NCBI GenBank assembly: GCA_963848085.1
Contig: CAWKCE010000003.1
Location: 558,001 to 622,000 of the forward strand
Reading direction: 5' to 3'
DNA: 64,000 nucleotides
Source of the DNA: CAWKCE01 sp032127035
GTDB lineage: Bacteria > Actinomycetota > Actinomycetes > JAHEKZ01
Shown one piece after another: positions 52,947 to 61,497 of the stretch. The notes under the pieces are model-generated. The model saw only the letters and a list, made by a program, of their open reading frames with translations, was not told where the DNA came from and made no database searches. Both the position numbers and the translations under genes were made by a program. The first letter of the stretch is position 1. Each line of letters opens with the position of its first letter.

Positions 52947-53573
52947 ATGGACGAGGTCAAGCGGCGGGGCCGCCCGAATGTGCACAGCCGGGACGACCTG
53001 CTCCAGGTGACGCGCGCGGTGGCCGCCGAGCGTGGGTACGACGGTACGCGGCTGAGCGACGTCGCGGCGGCAAGCGGGGTGGCCGTCAGCTCGCTGCAGC
53101 ACTACTTCGGCACGCGCGACGCCATGGTCCGCGAGGCGGTCACGGCCGGGGTACGTGACGAGCTTGCCCGCGTGCAGCTGGCCACCAGCTCGATCCAGGA
53201 CCCGTGGCGCCGGCTCCAGCGCATGCTTCGGCTGGCGATCTCCTCGGACGACTCCGACCGTCGCGAGGGATGGCTGGTCTGGATCGAGCACTGGCGAGGC
53301 GCCTTGCGCGACCCGGAGCTGCTGGCTGACTCCGCGGTGATCCAGCGAGAATGGCGCGCGATGTTCGCCGGAGTCGTCCAGGACGGCGTCGACCAGGGAG
53401 TGTTCCACCCGGTCGACCCCATCGAGGACGTCACCACCGAGCTCATCGCCCTGATCGACGGGCTGGGGATCCCCCTGCTGCTGCGACGAGGGGACGTCAC
53501 CGTCGCCCGCGCGCGACGGCTGGTGACCCGTGCCGCGCAGCGCCTGCTTCTTCCGTCGCCGGCTCGTGGATGA
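52947..53573 (+). CDS. TetR-family transcriptional regulator
   Basis: The 208-residue product has a TetR DNA-binding domain: RDDLLQVTRAVAAERGYDGT, RLSDVAAASGVAVSSLQHYF and GTRDAMV. The C-terminal ligand domain contains the WLVWIEHWRGALRDPEL segment seen in BetI-like choline/amine repressors. It probably controls the divergent flavoprotein and the coupled DMT transporter. The stop overlaps the next start (ATGA). Confidence 0.85.
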   Translation: MDEVKRRGRPNVHSRDDLLQVTRAVAAERGYDGTRLSDVAAASGVAVSSLQHYFGTRDAMVREAVTAGVRDELARVQLATSSIQDPWRRLQRMLRLAISSDDSDRREGWLVWIEHWRGALRDPELLADSAVIQREWRAMFAGVVQDGVDQGVFHPVDPIEDVTTELIALIDGLGIPLLLRRGDVTVARARRLVTRAAQRLLLPSPARG

Positions 53574-54409
53574 CCGCGATCGCCCTGGCGCTGGTCTCGT
53601 CGCTGGCGTACGGGTTCACCGACTTCTTCGGTGGCATGGCGTCCCGGCGGACGTCCGTCTTCGTCGTGGGGGCCGTCGCTCAGCCGGCTGGGCTGGTGCT
53701 CCTGTTCGCGCTCGTGCCCTTCTTCGGCGGAACAGTGAGCGCGGCTGCGCTGCTGTGGGGAGCCGCCTCCGGGGTCGCCGGAGCGGTGGCGTTCCTGCTG
53801 CTCTTCCGCAGCTTGGCGATCGGCCCCATGAGCATCGCGTCCCCGCTGTCCGCTCTGACGTCGGCTGTCCTGCCGGTGTTCGCCGGTATCGCATTCGGTG
53901 AGCAGCTCACCGGTTTGATCGTCGCGGGGATCATGCTTGGTCTGCTGGCCGTGCTCCTGGTGAGCCGCCAGCACGACGACACCCCTCACCCGGTGAGCCG
54001 TCGGGTGGTCGCCATGTCGCTGACGTCGGGGGTGTTCATCGCCATCTTCTTCGTCGCCCTGGAGCGCAGTCCCGACGGCAGCGGGCTCTGGCCGTTGATC
54101 ACCTCTCGAGCCATGGCCGCGGTGGTCATGGTGGTGGCCGGAGTTGCGTCGGGTGCCCTCGTTCGACCGGGCGCAGCGGTCACCCGCCTGATCCTGGGCG
54201 CCGCCGCTCTGGATGTCATCGCGACCGCTGCCTTCCTGCTTGCCACCAGAGAAGGGCTGCTCGCCGTGGTCGCGGTCATCACCGCGCTGTACCCGGCCGG
54301 CACCCTGCTCATGGCCCGCGTTGTCCTGGGCGAACGCATGCAGCTGATCCAGAAGGTCGGCCTGGGGCTGGCGGGCGGCTCGGTCGTGCTGCTTGCCCTG
54401 GCCGGCTGA
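53570..54409 (+). CDS. DMT-superfamily (EamA) transporter
   Basis: This 279-residue protein has ten hydrophobic helices arranged as two EamA halves. The first starts ALALVSSLAYGFTDFFGG, and the second half ends VVAVITALYPAGTLLMARVV then LGERMQLIQKVGLGLAG, the typical last-helix region. EamA proteins export amino acids, amines or nucleosides. It is translationally coupled to the TetR gene. Confidence 0.85.
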   Translation: MTAIALALVSSLAYGFTDFFGGMASRRTSVFVVGAVAQPAGLVLLFALVPFFGGTVSAAALLWGAASGVAGAVAFLLLFRSLAIGPMSIASPLSALTSAVLPVFAGIAFGEQLTGLIVAGIMLGLLAVLLVSRQHDDTPHPVSRRVVAMSLTSGVFIAIFFVALERSPDGSGLWPLITSRAMAAVVMVVAGVASGALVRPGAAVTRLILGAAALDVIATAAFLLATREGLLAVVAVITALYPAGTLLMARVVLGERMQLIQKVGLGLAGGSVVLLALAG

Positions 54410-54413
54410 CCGC

Positions 54414-55025
54414 CTACTCGAGGACCGCACCACGGTGGACCGCCAGCTCCATGGCCTGCGCGACGTCGATGCGGACACCCGTGAGGTCGAGCTCGCGGGT
54501 GTCCATCTCGGCGAGCCGGGAGCCGCGTAGGTCAGCGCCGTCGAGGCGCGCCTCTCGAAGCTCGGCTCGTGTGAGGTCGCAGTCGCGAAAGGTCGTGCCG
54601 CGCAGGTCGGTGGCGCTCAGGTCGACGTCGGCCATGCGAACCGAGTCGAAGACCAGGCCCTGCAGGTCGGCGCCCCGGAGCTGGACGAACGACCAGTCAC
54701 CGCCGGACACCGTCAGCGGCCGCAGCGTCGCCGACGCGAACCGGCTCCCGGTGAGCTTGCATCCGTCGAAAGCCGCGTCGAAGCAGGACGTCCGCTCGAA
54801 CTCGCAGGCGACGAAGGCGGTGCCCTGCCACCGGGTCGCGTTCAGCCGAGCGCCTCCGAAGGAGCAGCCTTCGAAGACGGCGCTGGTGGCGTGGCACTCG
54901 GTGAGGTCAGCCGACCCGAAGTGGCAGTCGCTGAAGGAGACCCCGGACAGGTCGGCGGCGTACCAGTCCACCTCCGACAGGTCGATGCCAGCCAGTCGGG
55001 CGCCGGACGCCGGGACCTCGGTCAC
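54414..55025 (-). CDS. pentapeptide-repeat protein
   Basis: The 203-residue product consists almost wholly of A(D/N)LxX-type pentapeptides (IDLSEVDWYAADLSGVSFSD, GADLQGLVFDS, ADVDLSATDLRGTTF, LDGADLRGSRL), which build a square right-handed beta-helix. Such proteins can mimic DNA (for example MfpA/Qnr against gyrase) or act as scaffolds. No further domain is present. It starts with GTG overlapping the end of the frameshifted GNAT gene. Confidence 0.85.
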   Translation of the reverse strand: MTEVPASGARLAGIDLSEVDWYAADLSGVSFSDCHFGSADLTECHATSAVFEGCSFGGARLNATRWQGTAFVACEFERTSCFDAAFDGCKLTGSRFASATLRPLTVSGGDWSFVQLRGADLQGLVFDSVRMADVDLSATDLRGTTFRDCDLTRAELREARLDGADLRGSRLAEMDTRELDLTGVRIDVAQAMELAVHRGAVLE

Positions 55026-55523
55026 GAGGTGCCCGGGGTGTCGACCCGCATGAGCTTGGTGAGGACCGGCGTGAGTCCCCGCCGCTCGTAGAAGCGCAAC
55101 GCGTCGTCGTTGCCGGTCATCACCCCGATGAACAGGCAGGTGACGCCCAGTTCAGCCAGCCGCTCGTCGACGGCGTCGAGCAGCCGGGTGCCCAGTCCCA
55201 GCGCCGCGCTCGGCCGGAAGCACTGCCAGGCTCTCGACCTCGGCCATGGTGTCCCCGGTCGGCCAGGTGTCGTCCGGGCCGGCGTGCATGGCAACGACGG
55301 CGTACCCGACGGGTCGACGACCCCGGCGGGCGAGCACCACGAAGGCCTGGGGATGGTCGAGCACGCCTTCGTAGAAGCGGCGTCGGATGGGCCAGGACTT
55401 CTCCTCGGTGATGAACGGGCCGGGCCCGACCGCGCGGTGGTGCTGGAACAGGCTCAGCCAGAGCGGCTCGAGCTCGCCCACCAGCTCGTGGCGTCCAGTT
55501 TCCAGCGACACGTCATCAGCCAT
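55022..55523 (-). pseudogene. GNAT-family acetyltransferase gene with +1 frameshift
   Basis: The first frame starts with the ATG at 55523 (MADDVSLETGRHELVGEL) and runs through MAEVESLAVLPAERGAG. The second frame continues with LGTRLLDAVDERLAEL and ends NDDALRFYERRGLTPVLTKL. Joined, they give one ordinary GNAT domain, and the 502-bp span is 3n+1. A GGG run (CCC at 55197-55199 on the plus strand) sits at the junction. Deleting one G restores the AERGAGLGTRLLDAV motif. It may be a sequencing error or a true loss. Confidence 0.75.
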
Positions 55524-55571
55524 GGCCGCATCCTGGCAGCCACCCATCGGTTTCCGGCTAGCGTCGTTGGG

Positions 55572-55970
55572 GTGGCAGCCTCCCTGGGTCGGATCATGGT
55601 CGTCGACGACTCCCCGACCATCCGTGACCTGATCTCCATCAACCTCGAGCTCGAGGGCTACGACGTGACCACGGCCGGGGATGCCCAGGAATGTCTCGAC
55701 CACCTGGCTCGGGTGGCTGCGGGGACGGTCGATCCGCCGCAGCTGCTGATGCTCGACGTGGTGATGCCGGGGCTGGACGGAGTCGAGTTGACCGCCCGGC
55801 TGAAGGCGACGCCGTCGACTGCCCATCTGCCGATCCTGATCGTGAGCGCGTCGGCACAGCGCCGCGACTTCGAACTGGCACGTGGCGCTGGCGCGGATGG
55901 CTACCTGACGAAGCCCTTCGATCCGGACACGCTGCTGGCCGAGGTGCGTCGCCTCATCCTCGACAACTGA
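55572..55970 (+). CDS. stand-alone response-regulator receiver (CheY-like)
   Basis: The 132-residue product is a single receiver domain: RIMVVDDSPTIRDLISINLE, phospho-acceptor Asp62 in LLMLDVVMPGLDGVEL, Thr/Ser in LIVSASAQ and Lys in GYLTKPFDPDTL. There is no output domain, so it works by protein contact or as a phospho-relay. No kinase gene is adjacent. The GTG start follows GTTGGG only weakly. Confidence 0.85.
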   Translation: MAASLGRIMVVDDSPTIRDLISINLELEGYDVTTAGDAQECLDHLARVAAGTVDPPQLLMLDVVMPGLDGVELTARLKATPSTAHLPILIVSASAQRRDFELARGAGADGYLTKPFDPDTLLAEVRRLILDN

Positions 55971-56018
55971 TCGACCGGGCTCGATCCGCGCGCTCCGCCG
56001 GGTGGCAGGATTCCTCGC

Positions 56019-56378
56019 ATGCAGGTCGCGGTCGTGGTGTTCACGCTGTTCGTCGCACTCGTCTACATCCTGGCGGGGATGGCGAAGCTGCAGGGCCTGC
56101 CCGCGTCCGACGCCGTCCGGCAGCGGCTGAGTTTGTCGCCGGCGTTGTGGCGGTTCGTCGGGTCCGTCGAGCTGGTCGGTGCGCTCGGCCTGGTGGTCGG
56201 GGCGTTCGCGATCCCCGAGCTCGCGGTGGGTGCCGCGGTCGGGTTCGCCGTGATGATGGTGGCCGCGATCGTCGTGCACTGGCTTGCCGGTGACCTGCGA
56301 CCTGGGGCGGTTCCCCCGGCCGCGCTCGCCGTCCTGTGCGTACTGGACGCCTGGCTGGTGCAGATCTTCGTCAGCTGA
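56019..56378 (+). CDS. DoxX-like small membrane protein
   Basis: This 119-residue protein has four hydrophobic helices. It begins VAVVVFTLFVALVYILAGMA then KLQG, a typical DoxX/DoxD-like opening, followed by FVGSVELVGALGLVVGAF. Such proteins are small quinone-linked or uncharacterised membrane proteins. Its 3' end overlaps the next, convergent gene by 8 bp. Confidence 0.75.
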   Translation: MQVAVVVFTLFVALVYILAGMAKLQGLPASDAVRQRLSLSPALWRFVGSVELVGALGLVVGAFAIPELAVGAAVGFAVMMVAAIVVHWLAGDLRPGAVPPAALAVLCVLDAWLVQIFVS

Positions 56379-56928
56379 CCCGGTCCGGGTGGATGCGGAT
56401 CACGACCACCCGCTCCAGGAGCAGGTCAATGGCGGTGGGGTCGATCGCCCCTCCCGGCTGGGGCTGGATCCGGTAGAACTTCGCCACTCGAGGGTTCTGC
56501 TCGAGGCAGACCCGGAGCACTCCCGGTGCGGTGTCGGCGTCCGCGATCTCGGCCCTGCCGGTGATCGTCCGTCCCTGGACCAGCAGCTCGACCTGTGGCC
56601 GGGTACGGATGTTGCGCCACCACATTCGGCCGTGTTGGGACAGGACGACGTACTCAGGACCTTGGCGCAGGTACTGAACGGGCGTGGTGTAGCGCCGGCC
56701 GGTCTTCGACCCCGTCACCGTGATGACGGCGAAGGCCTTGCCGAGGAAGTGCCGCAGGCCGGGTGTGGTGAGCATGGCGCGCATGGACCTGTTCACCCAC
56801 GGCGCCGGCGTTCCGGGCATCTTGACTGGCGTCGTCGTCGGCACGGCCACCCTCCTCGGCTCATCGGGCACTCGCTTGTCAGCCTGGCCCTTGCGCTCCG
56901 GGAGGGGCAGGGTCGTAGGTCCAGCCAT
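56371..56928 (-). CDS. deazaflavin (F420)-dependent nitroreductase family protein (DUF385)
   Basis: The 185-residue product contains AFAVITVTGSKTGRRYTTPV and QYLRQGPEYVVLSQHGR, the Ddn-type F420/membrane-anchored reductase motif, then WWRNIRTRPQVELLVQGR. These proteins use reduced F420 to reduce quinones or nitro compounds. The start is the ATG at 56928; MPGTPAPW further in is another option. It points to F420 in this organism, in line with the LLM gene. Confidence 0.75.
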   Translation of the reverse strand: MAGPTTLPLPERKGQADKRVPDEPRRVAVPTTTPVKMPGTPAPWVNRSMRAMLTTPGLRHFLGKAFAVITVTGSKTGRRYTTPVQYLRQGPEYVVLSQHGRMWWRNIRTRPQVELLVQGRTITGRAEIADADTAPGVLRVCLEQNPRVAKFYRIQPQPGGAIDPTAIDLLLERVVVIRIHPDRVS

Positions 56929-56985
56929 CGCCGAGCGGAGCAACCGGGTGGGCTCCAGGTCCAGTGCGTCACTACCCTGTGCTGG

Positions 56986-58656
56986 GTGACTCCTGCCGAG
57001 CTGTCGTCCGCCGTCATGGCTGCCCTGGACGACGCCATCGCCGCTGGTGAGATCTCGCTGCCGGCGGACGCGCGACCGTCCGAGGTGAAGGTCGAGCGCC
57101 CGAAGAACCGCGAGCACGGGGACTTCGCCACCAACGTCGCGCTGACTCTCGCCAAGGCTGCGCAGCTGCCGCCCCGGGACGTCGCCCAGGTGCTGGCGGG
57201 GCGGTTGGCGGACCAGCCGGGGGTGGCGCGGGTTGACGTCGCCGGTCCGGGGTTCCTGAACGTCACCTTCGACGCCGCCACGCAGGGAGCCCTCGCCGGG
57301 ACCATCGTGGCGGCCGGACCGGAGTACGGTCATTCGACGACCTTCCGCGGGCAGAACGTCAACCTGGAGTTCATCAGCGCCAACCCGACCGGCCCGATCC
57401 ATCTGGGGCATGCACGGTGGGCCGCTGTGGGGGACGCGATCGGCCGGGTGCTGGAGGCCGGCGGGGCTACCGTGACCCGGGAGTTCTACATCAACGACCG
57501 CGGCGCCCAGCTGGACCGTTTCGGCGCCTCACTGAGGGCGGTGGCGAACGGGGGGCCGGTCCCGGACGACGGGTACCACGGGTCCTACGTCACCGAGCTG
57601 GCGGCGGCGATCGTGAGCGACCACCCCGAGTACCTGTCACTGCCGGACGACGAGCAGCTGGTCGCCTTCCGGGAGGCCGGCTACGCGCGCCAGCTCACGC
57701 AGCAGAAGCAGGTCCTGGACCTGTTCCGGACGCACTTCGACGTCTGGTACTCCGAGAGGTCCCTGCACAGCTCCGGCGCGGTCGAGCGCGGGCTCGCGAA
57801 GCTGCGGGAGCAGGGTCACGTGTACGAGCGGGACGGCGCGGTCTGGCTGCGTACGACCGACTTCGCCGACGACAAGGACCGGGTGCTGGTGCGAAGCGAC
57901 GGGTCACTGACGTACTTCGCCTCGGACTCGGCGTACTACGTCGACAAGCGGTCCCGCGGCTTCGACCTGAGCATCTACCTGCTGGGCTCGGACCACCACG
58001 GCTACGTCGGACGGCTGAAGTCGATCGCCGCGTGTGCCGGCGACGACCCCTCGTCCACCATCGAGGTGCTCATCGGGCAGTTCGTGAAGATGATGAAAGC
58101 CGGGCAGGAGGTCCGTCTGTCGAAGCGTGCCGGGAACATCGTCACGCTGGAGGACCTAGTCGACGAGGTGGGCGTGGACGCCGCGCGCTACACGTTGTGC
58201 CGCTACCCGGCCGACTCCCCGCTCACGCTGGACCTCGACCTGCTGGTGAAGCAGACCAACGAGAACCCCGTCTTCTACGTGCAGTACGTCGCGGCCCGGA
58301 CGGCCTCCGTGTCGCGCAACGCCGCCGAGCTGGGCGTCACCCGTGGGCAGGCCGGCGACTTCCACCCGGAGCTCCTCGACCACGAGAAGGAGTCGGAGCT
58401 GTTCGGAGTGCTGGGCGAGTTCCCCCGCATCGTGGCGTCGGCGGCCGAGCTCCGGGAGCCGCACCGGGTGGCCCGCTACCTGGAGGAGCTGGCCGGGACC
58501 TACCACCGGTTCTACGACGCCTGCCGAATCCTGCCCCGGGGCGACGAGGAGGTCACCGAGCTCACTCGGGCCAGACTGTGGCTGAACGACGCCACGCGGC
58601 AGGTCATTGCCAACGGACTGGAACTGCTCGGCGTGGCGGCTCCGGAGCGGATGTAG
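56986..58656 (+). CDS. argS: arginyl-tRNA synthetase
   Basis: ArgRS charges tRNA-Arg. This 556-residue class I synthetase has the N-terminal Add1 domain, EFISANPTGPIHLGHARWA with the HLGH (HIGH) motif near residues 131-136, the catalytic YLLGSDHHGYVGRLK region, and the KMSKS-equivalent EVRLSKRAGN. The C-terminal DALR anticodon domain contains YVQYVAARTAS and YRFYD-like text at AGTYHRFYDACRIL. The GTG at 56986 gives the expected length. A tRNA-Arg gene is also in this window, at 27576. Confidence 0.95.
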   Translation: MTPAELSSAVMAALDDAIAAGEISLPADARPSEVKVERPKNREHGDFATNVALTLAKAAQLPPRDVAQVLAGRLADQPGVARVDVAGPGFLNVTFDAATQGALAGTIVAAGPEYGHSTTFRGQNVNLEFISANPTGPIHLGHARWAAVGDAIGRVLEAGGATVTREFYINDRGAQLDRFGASLRAVANGGPVPDDGYHGSYVTELAAAIVSDHPEYLSLPDDEQLVAFREAGYARQLTQQKQVLDLFRTHFDVWYSERSLHSSGAVERGLAKLREQGHVYERDGAVWLRTTDFADDKDRVLVRSDGSLTYFASDSAYYVDKRSRGFDLSIYLLGSDHHGYVGRLKSIAACAGDDPSSTIEVLIGQFVKMMKAGQEVRLSKRAGNIVTLEDLVDEVGVDAARYTLCRYPADSPLTLDLDLLVKQTNENPVFYVQYVAARTASVSRNAAELGVTRGQAGDFHPELLDHEKESELFGVLGEFPRIVASAAELREPHRVARYLEELAGTYHRFYDACRILPRGDEEVTELTRARLWLNDATRQVIANGLELLGVAAPERM

Positions 58657-58721
58657 GCACCGCGCGTGGTTGGCTGTCGCCGACGAGACCCAACCGGTCG
58701 GCAGGACCCTCGGAGGGTGAG

Positions 58722-59045
58722 ATGAGCGGCCGAACCCCAGAAGGCAAGAAGCCCGGCGACGTCGGTTCCCGCATGAAGGTCACTCCAGCGCTGGTGCTGT
58801 GGGGAGTCGTCGCGCTCGTGGGGCTGATCCTGCTGCTGCAGAACACCGCCCAGACCAGGGTCGACATCTTCGCCTTCTCGGTCGAGATGCCGTTGTTCCT
58901 CCTCCTCGCCGCTGCCATGGTCATCGGCTGGCTGCTGGGCGTGCTGGGGTGGTGGTTGTTCATGCGCCGGAGGAACAAGCGAGTCGAGGACGACCGGAGG
59001 ACGCCACCGCACGGCACGGGCAAGGGCGACACAGACGTCAGCTGA
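58722..59045 (+). CDS. LapA-like small membrane protein
   Basis: The 107-residue product has two helices (PALVLWGVVALVGLILLLQN and FLLLAAAMVIGWLLGVLGWW) joined by a TAQTRVDIFAFSVEMPLF hairpin. This is the LapA/DUF1049 pattern, a family connected with envelope biogenesis. A hydrophilic basic C-terminal tail follows. It takes the place where many actinobacteria carry lysA between argS and hom. The ATG at 58722 follows GGAGGGTGAG. Confidence 0.7.
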   Translation: MSGRTPEGKKPGDVGSRMKVTPALVLWGVVALVGLILLLQNTAQTRVDIFAFSVEMPLFLLLAAAMVIGWLLGVLGWWLFMRRRNKRVEDDRRTPPHGTGKGDTDVS

Positions 59046-59120
59046 GGCGGGTTGACCCGTTCGCTCTTGCCAGCCCGGACGTGGGACGCTAGAGGCCAAC
59101 GACTCGCCAGGAGGACAGCC

Positions 59121-60413
59121 ATGACCGGGCCCCCGCTGCGCGTTGCGCTGCTTGGTGCCGGGGTGGTGGGCTCGGAGGTCGTCCGGCTCCTGGTCGAGCA
59201 GGCCGACGACCTGCGGGCACGCGTGGGTGCCCCCCTCGAGCTGGTCGGGGTGGCCGTCCGGCGTCCGGACGTCGACCGTCAGCTGCCCATCGCGCCGACC
59301 CTGGTCTGCTACGACGCCGTGGAGATGCTGGAACGCACGGCCCCGGACGTCGTTGTCGAGGTGATGGGTGGCCTCGAGCCCGCTCGGAGCCTGATCCTGA
59401 AGTCCTTCAAGCTCGGGGCAGGCGTGGTGACGGCCAACAAGGCGCTCCTTGCCGAGGACGGCGCGGCGCTGTACGAGGCCTCCGCGCGTAGTGGCGTGGA
59501 CCTGTACTACGAGGCGTCGGTGGCGGGAGCGATCCCGTTGCTCCGGCCACTGCGCGAGTCACTCGTGGGTGACCGCGTGCTCCGGGTGATGGGCATCGTG
59601 AACGGCACCACGAACTACGTCCTCACCCGGATGGACGAGGCCGGGGTCTCGTTCGACGACGCGCTTGCGGAGGCCAAGGCACTCGGCTACGCCGAGGCGG
59701 ACCCGACCGCCGACGTCGAGGGCTACGACGCCGCAGCGAAGGCAGCCATCATCGCCAGCCTGGCGTTCCACTCGCGGGTGGGGCTGGCCGAGGTCCACCG
59801 GGAGGGCATGCGGCACGTGTCGTCCTCGGACGTGGCTGCCGCGCGCGACGCTGGGCATGTCGTGAAGCTGTTGGCCATCGCGGAGCGAAGCGACGACGGA
59901 CGCGGCATCACAGTGCGCGTGCACCCGGCAATGGTGCCGCGCACCCATCCGCTGGCCGGTGTCCGTGAGGCCTACAACGCGGTCTTCGTCGAGAGCGAGG
60001 CCGCCGGCCAGCTGATGTTCTACGGGCGCGGCGCAGGCGGGGCCCCGACGGCGTCGGCGGTCCTCGGCGACATCGTCGCGGTCGCGCGCAACCGCATCAG
60101 CGGCGGCCACGGTCCGCGCGAGTCGAACTACGCCCAGCTTCCGGTGCTGCCAGTGGGGGACTCGAGCACCCGGTACTACATCGCCATCGACGTGGCGGAC
60201 AAGACGGGCGTGCTCGCGGCGGTGGCGGAGACTTTCGCCGCGCACGAGGTGAGCATCGAGACGTTGCGACAGGACGGTCATGGCGACGACGCCAGCCTTC
60301 GGATCGTGACGCACGTGGCCAAGGAGTCCGACCTGGCGTCGACTGTGGCCGCGCTGCGGGACCTCGACGTGGTCCGCGCGGTCGCGTCGGTGATGCGTGT
60401 GGTGGGTGAGTGA
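59121..60413 (+). CDS. hom: homoserine dehydrogenase
   Basis: Homoserine dehydrogenase reduces aspartate semialdehyde to homoserine, at the branch to threonine and methionine. This 430-residue protein has the NAD(P) loop LLGAGVVGSEVVRLL (9-23), VTANKALLAEDG, the catalytic region YYEASVAGAIPLLRPLRESL then GIVNGTTNYVLTRM, GYAEADPTADVEGYDAA(A)K and a C-terminal ACT domain from about residue 350 (YIAIDVADKTGVLAAVAETF) for threonine feedback. The ATG follows AGGAGG. The ACT domain implies allosteric control. Confidence 0.95.
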   Translation: MTGPPLRVALLGAGVVGSEVVRLLVEQADDLRARVGAPLELVGVAVRRPDVDRQLPIAPTLVCYDAVEMLERTAPDVVVEVMGGLEPARSLILKSFKLGAGVVTANKALLAEDGAALYEASARSGVDLYYEASVAGAIPLLRPLRESLVGDRVLRVMGIVNGTTNYVLTRMDEAGVSFDDALAEAKALGYAEADPTADVEGYDAAAKAAIIASLAFHSRVGLAEVHREGMRHVSSSDVAAARDAGHVVKLLAIAERSDDGRGITVRVHPAMVPRTHPLAGVREAYNAVFVESEAAGQLMFYGRGAGGAPTASAVLGDIVAVARNRISGGHGPRESNYAQLPVLPVGDSSTRYYIAIDVADKTGVLAAVAETFAAHEVSIETLRQDGHGDDASLRIVTHVAKESDLASTVAALRDLDVVRAVASVMRVVGE

Positions 60414-60417
60414 TCCC

Positions 60418-61497
60418 ATGACAGCCACGACGGCGCGGACCCACCAGTGGCGGGGCGTGATCCACGAGTATCGCGACCGGCTCCCGGTGACCGACTCCAC
60501 TCCGGTGATCACCCTGGCCGAAGGGGGGACGCCGCTCGTGAAGGGTCAGGTCCTCAGCGAGCGCACCTCGTGCGAGGTGTGGCTCAAGGTCGAGGGCGCC
60601 AACCCGACTGGGTCGTTCAAGGACCGCGGGATGACAGTGGCGATCTCCAAGGCCGCCGAGGAGGGCGCCCGGGCGGTCATCTGCGCATCCACTGGGAACA
60701 CCAGCGCATCGGCTGCGGCCTACGCCGTCCGCGCCGGGATGATGTGCGCCGTTCTGGTTCCCCAGGGCAAGATCGCGCTCGGCAAGCTGTCGCAGGCGCT
60801 GGCTCACGGCGCCAAGCTGCTGCAGGTCGACGGCAACTTCGACGACTGCCTCACCCTGGCGCGCGACCTGTCCGACAAGTACCCGGTCGCCCTCGTCAAC
60901 AGCGTCAACCCGGCACGGATCGAGGGGCAGAAGACCGCCGCCTTCGAGATCGTCGACCAGCTTGGCGACGCCCCGGACATCCACTGTCTGCCGGTCGGGA
61001 ACGCCGGCAACATCACTGCCTACTGGCGCGGCTACTCGGAGTACCTGGCGGACGGGGCGAGCGCACAGGCGCCCCGCATGTGGGGCTTCCAGGCCGCCGG
61101 GGCCGCACCGATCGTCCGCGGCGAGCGCGTCGAGAACCCCTCCACGATTGCGACCGCGATCCGGATCGGAAACCCGGCCTCCTGGGAGCAGGCGCTCGCC
61201 GCTCGCGACGAGTCCCACGGGCTGATCGAGGCGGTCACCGACCGCCAGATCCTGGCCGCCTACCGGCTGCTCGGTGCCCAAGAAGGTGTGTTCGTCGAGC
61301 CGGCCTCGGCGGCCAGCGTCGCGGGACTGCTGTCGCTTCACGACGCCGAACGCCTCCCCCCGGGTCTCACGGTCGTGTGCACGGTGACGGGTCACGGCCT
61401 GAAGGACCCGGACTGGGCCATCGCCGGTGCGCCTCAGCCGACGACGGTGCCAGTCGACGCTGCTGCCGCCGCCGCCCTTCTCGGATTGGACGCTTGA
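60418..61497 (+). CDS. thrC: threonine synthase
   Basis: Threonine synthase converts O-phosphohomoserine to threonine with PLP. The 359-residue product has the PLP lysine Lys68 in EGANPTGSFKDRGMT, ICASTGNTSASAAAYAVRAG and the phosphate-binding PVGNAGNITAYWRGY. It starts 4 bp after the hom stop; a GTG 21 bp upstream is inside hom. Its stop overlaps the thrB ATG by one base. Confidence 0.95.
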   Translation: MTATTARTHQWRGVIHEYRDRLPVTDSTPVITLAEGGTPLVKGQVLSERTSCEVWLKVEGANPTGSFKDRGMTVAISKAAEEGARAVICASTGNTSASAAAYAVRAGMMCAVLVPQGKIALGKLSQALAHGAKLLQVDGNFDDCLTLARDLSDKYPVALVNSVNPARIEGQKTAAFEIVDQLGDAPDIHCLPVGNAGNITAYWRGYSEYLADGASAQAPRMWGFQAAGAAPIVRGERVENPSTIATAIRIGNPASWEQALAARDESHGLIEAVTDRQILAAYRLLGAQEGVFVEPASAASVAGLLSLHDAERLPPGLTVVCTVTGHGLKDPDWAIAGAPQPTTVPVDAAAAAALLGLDA

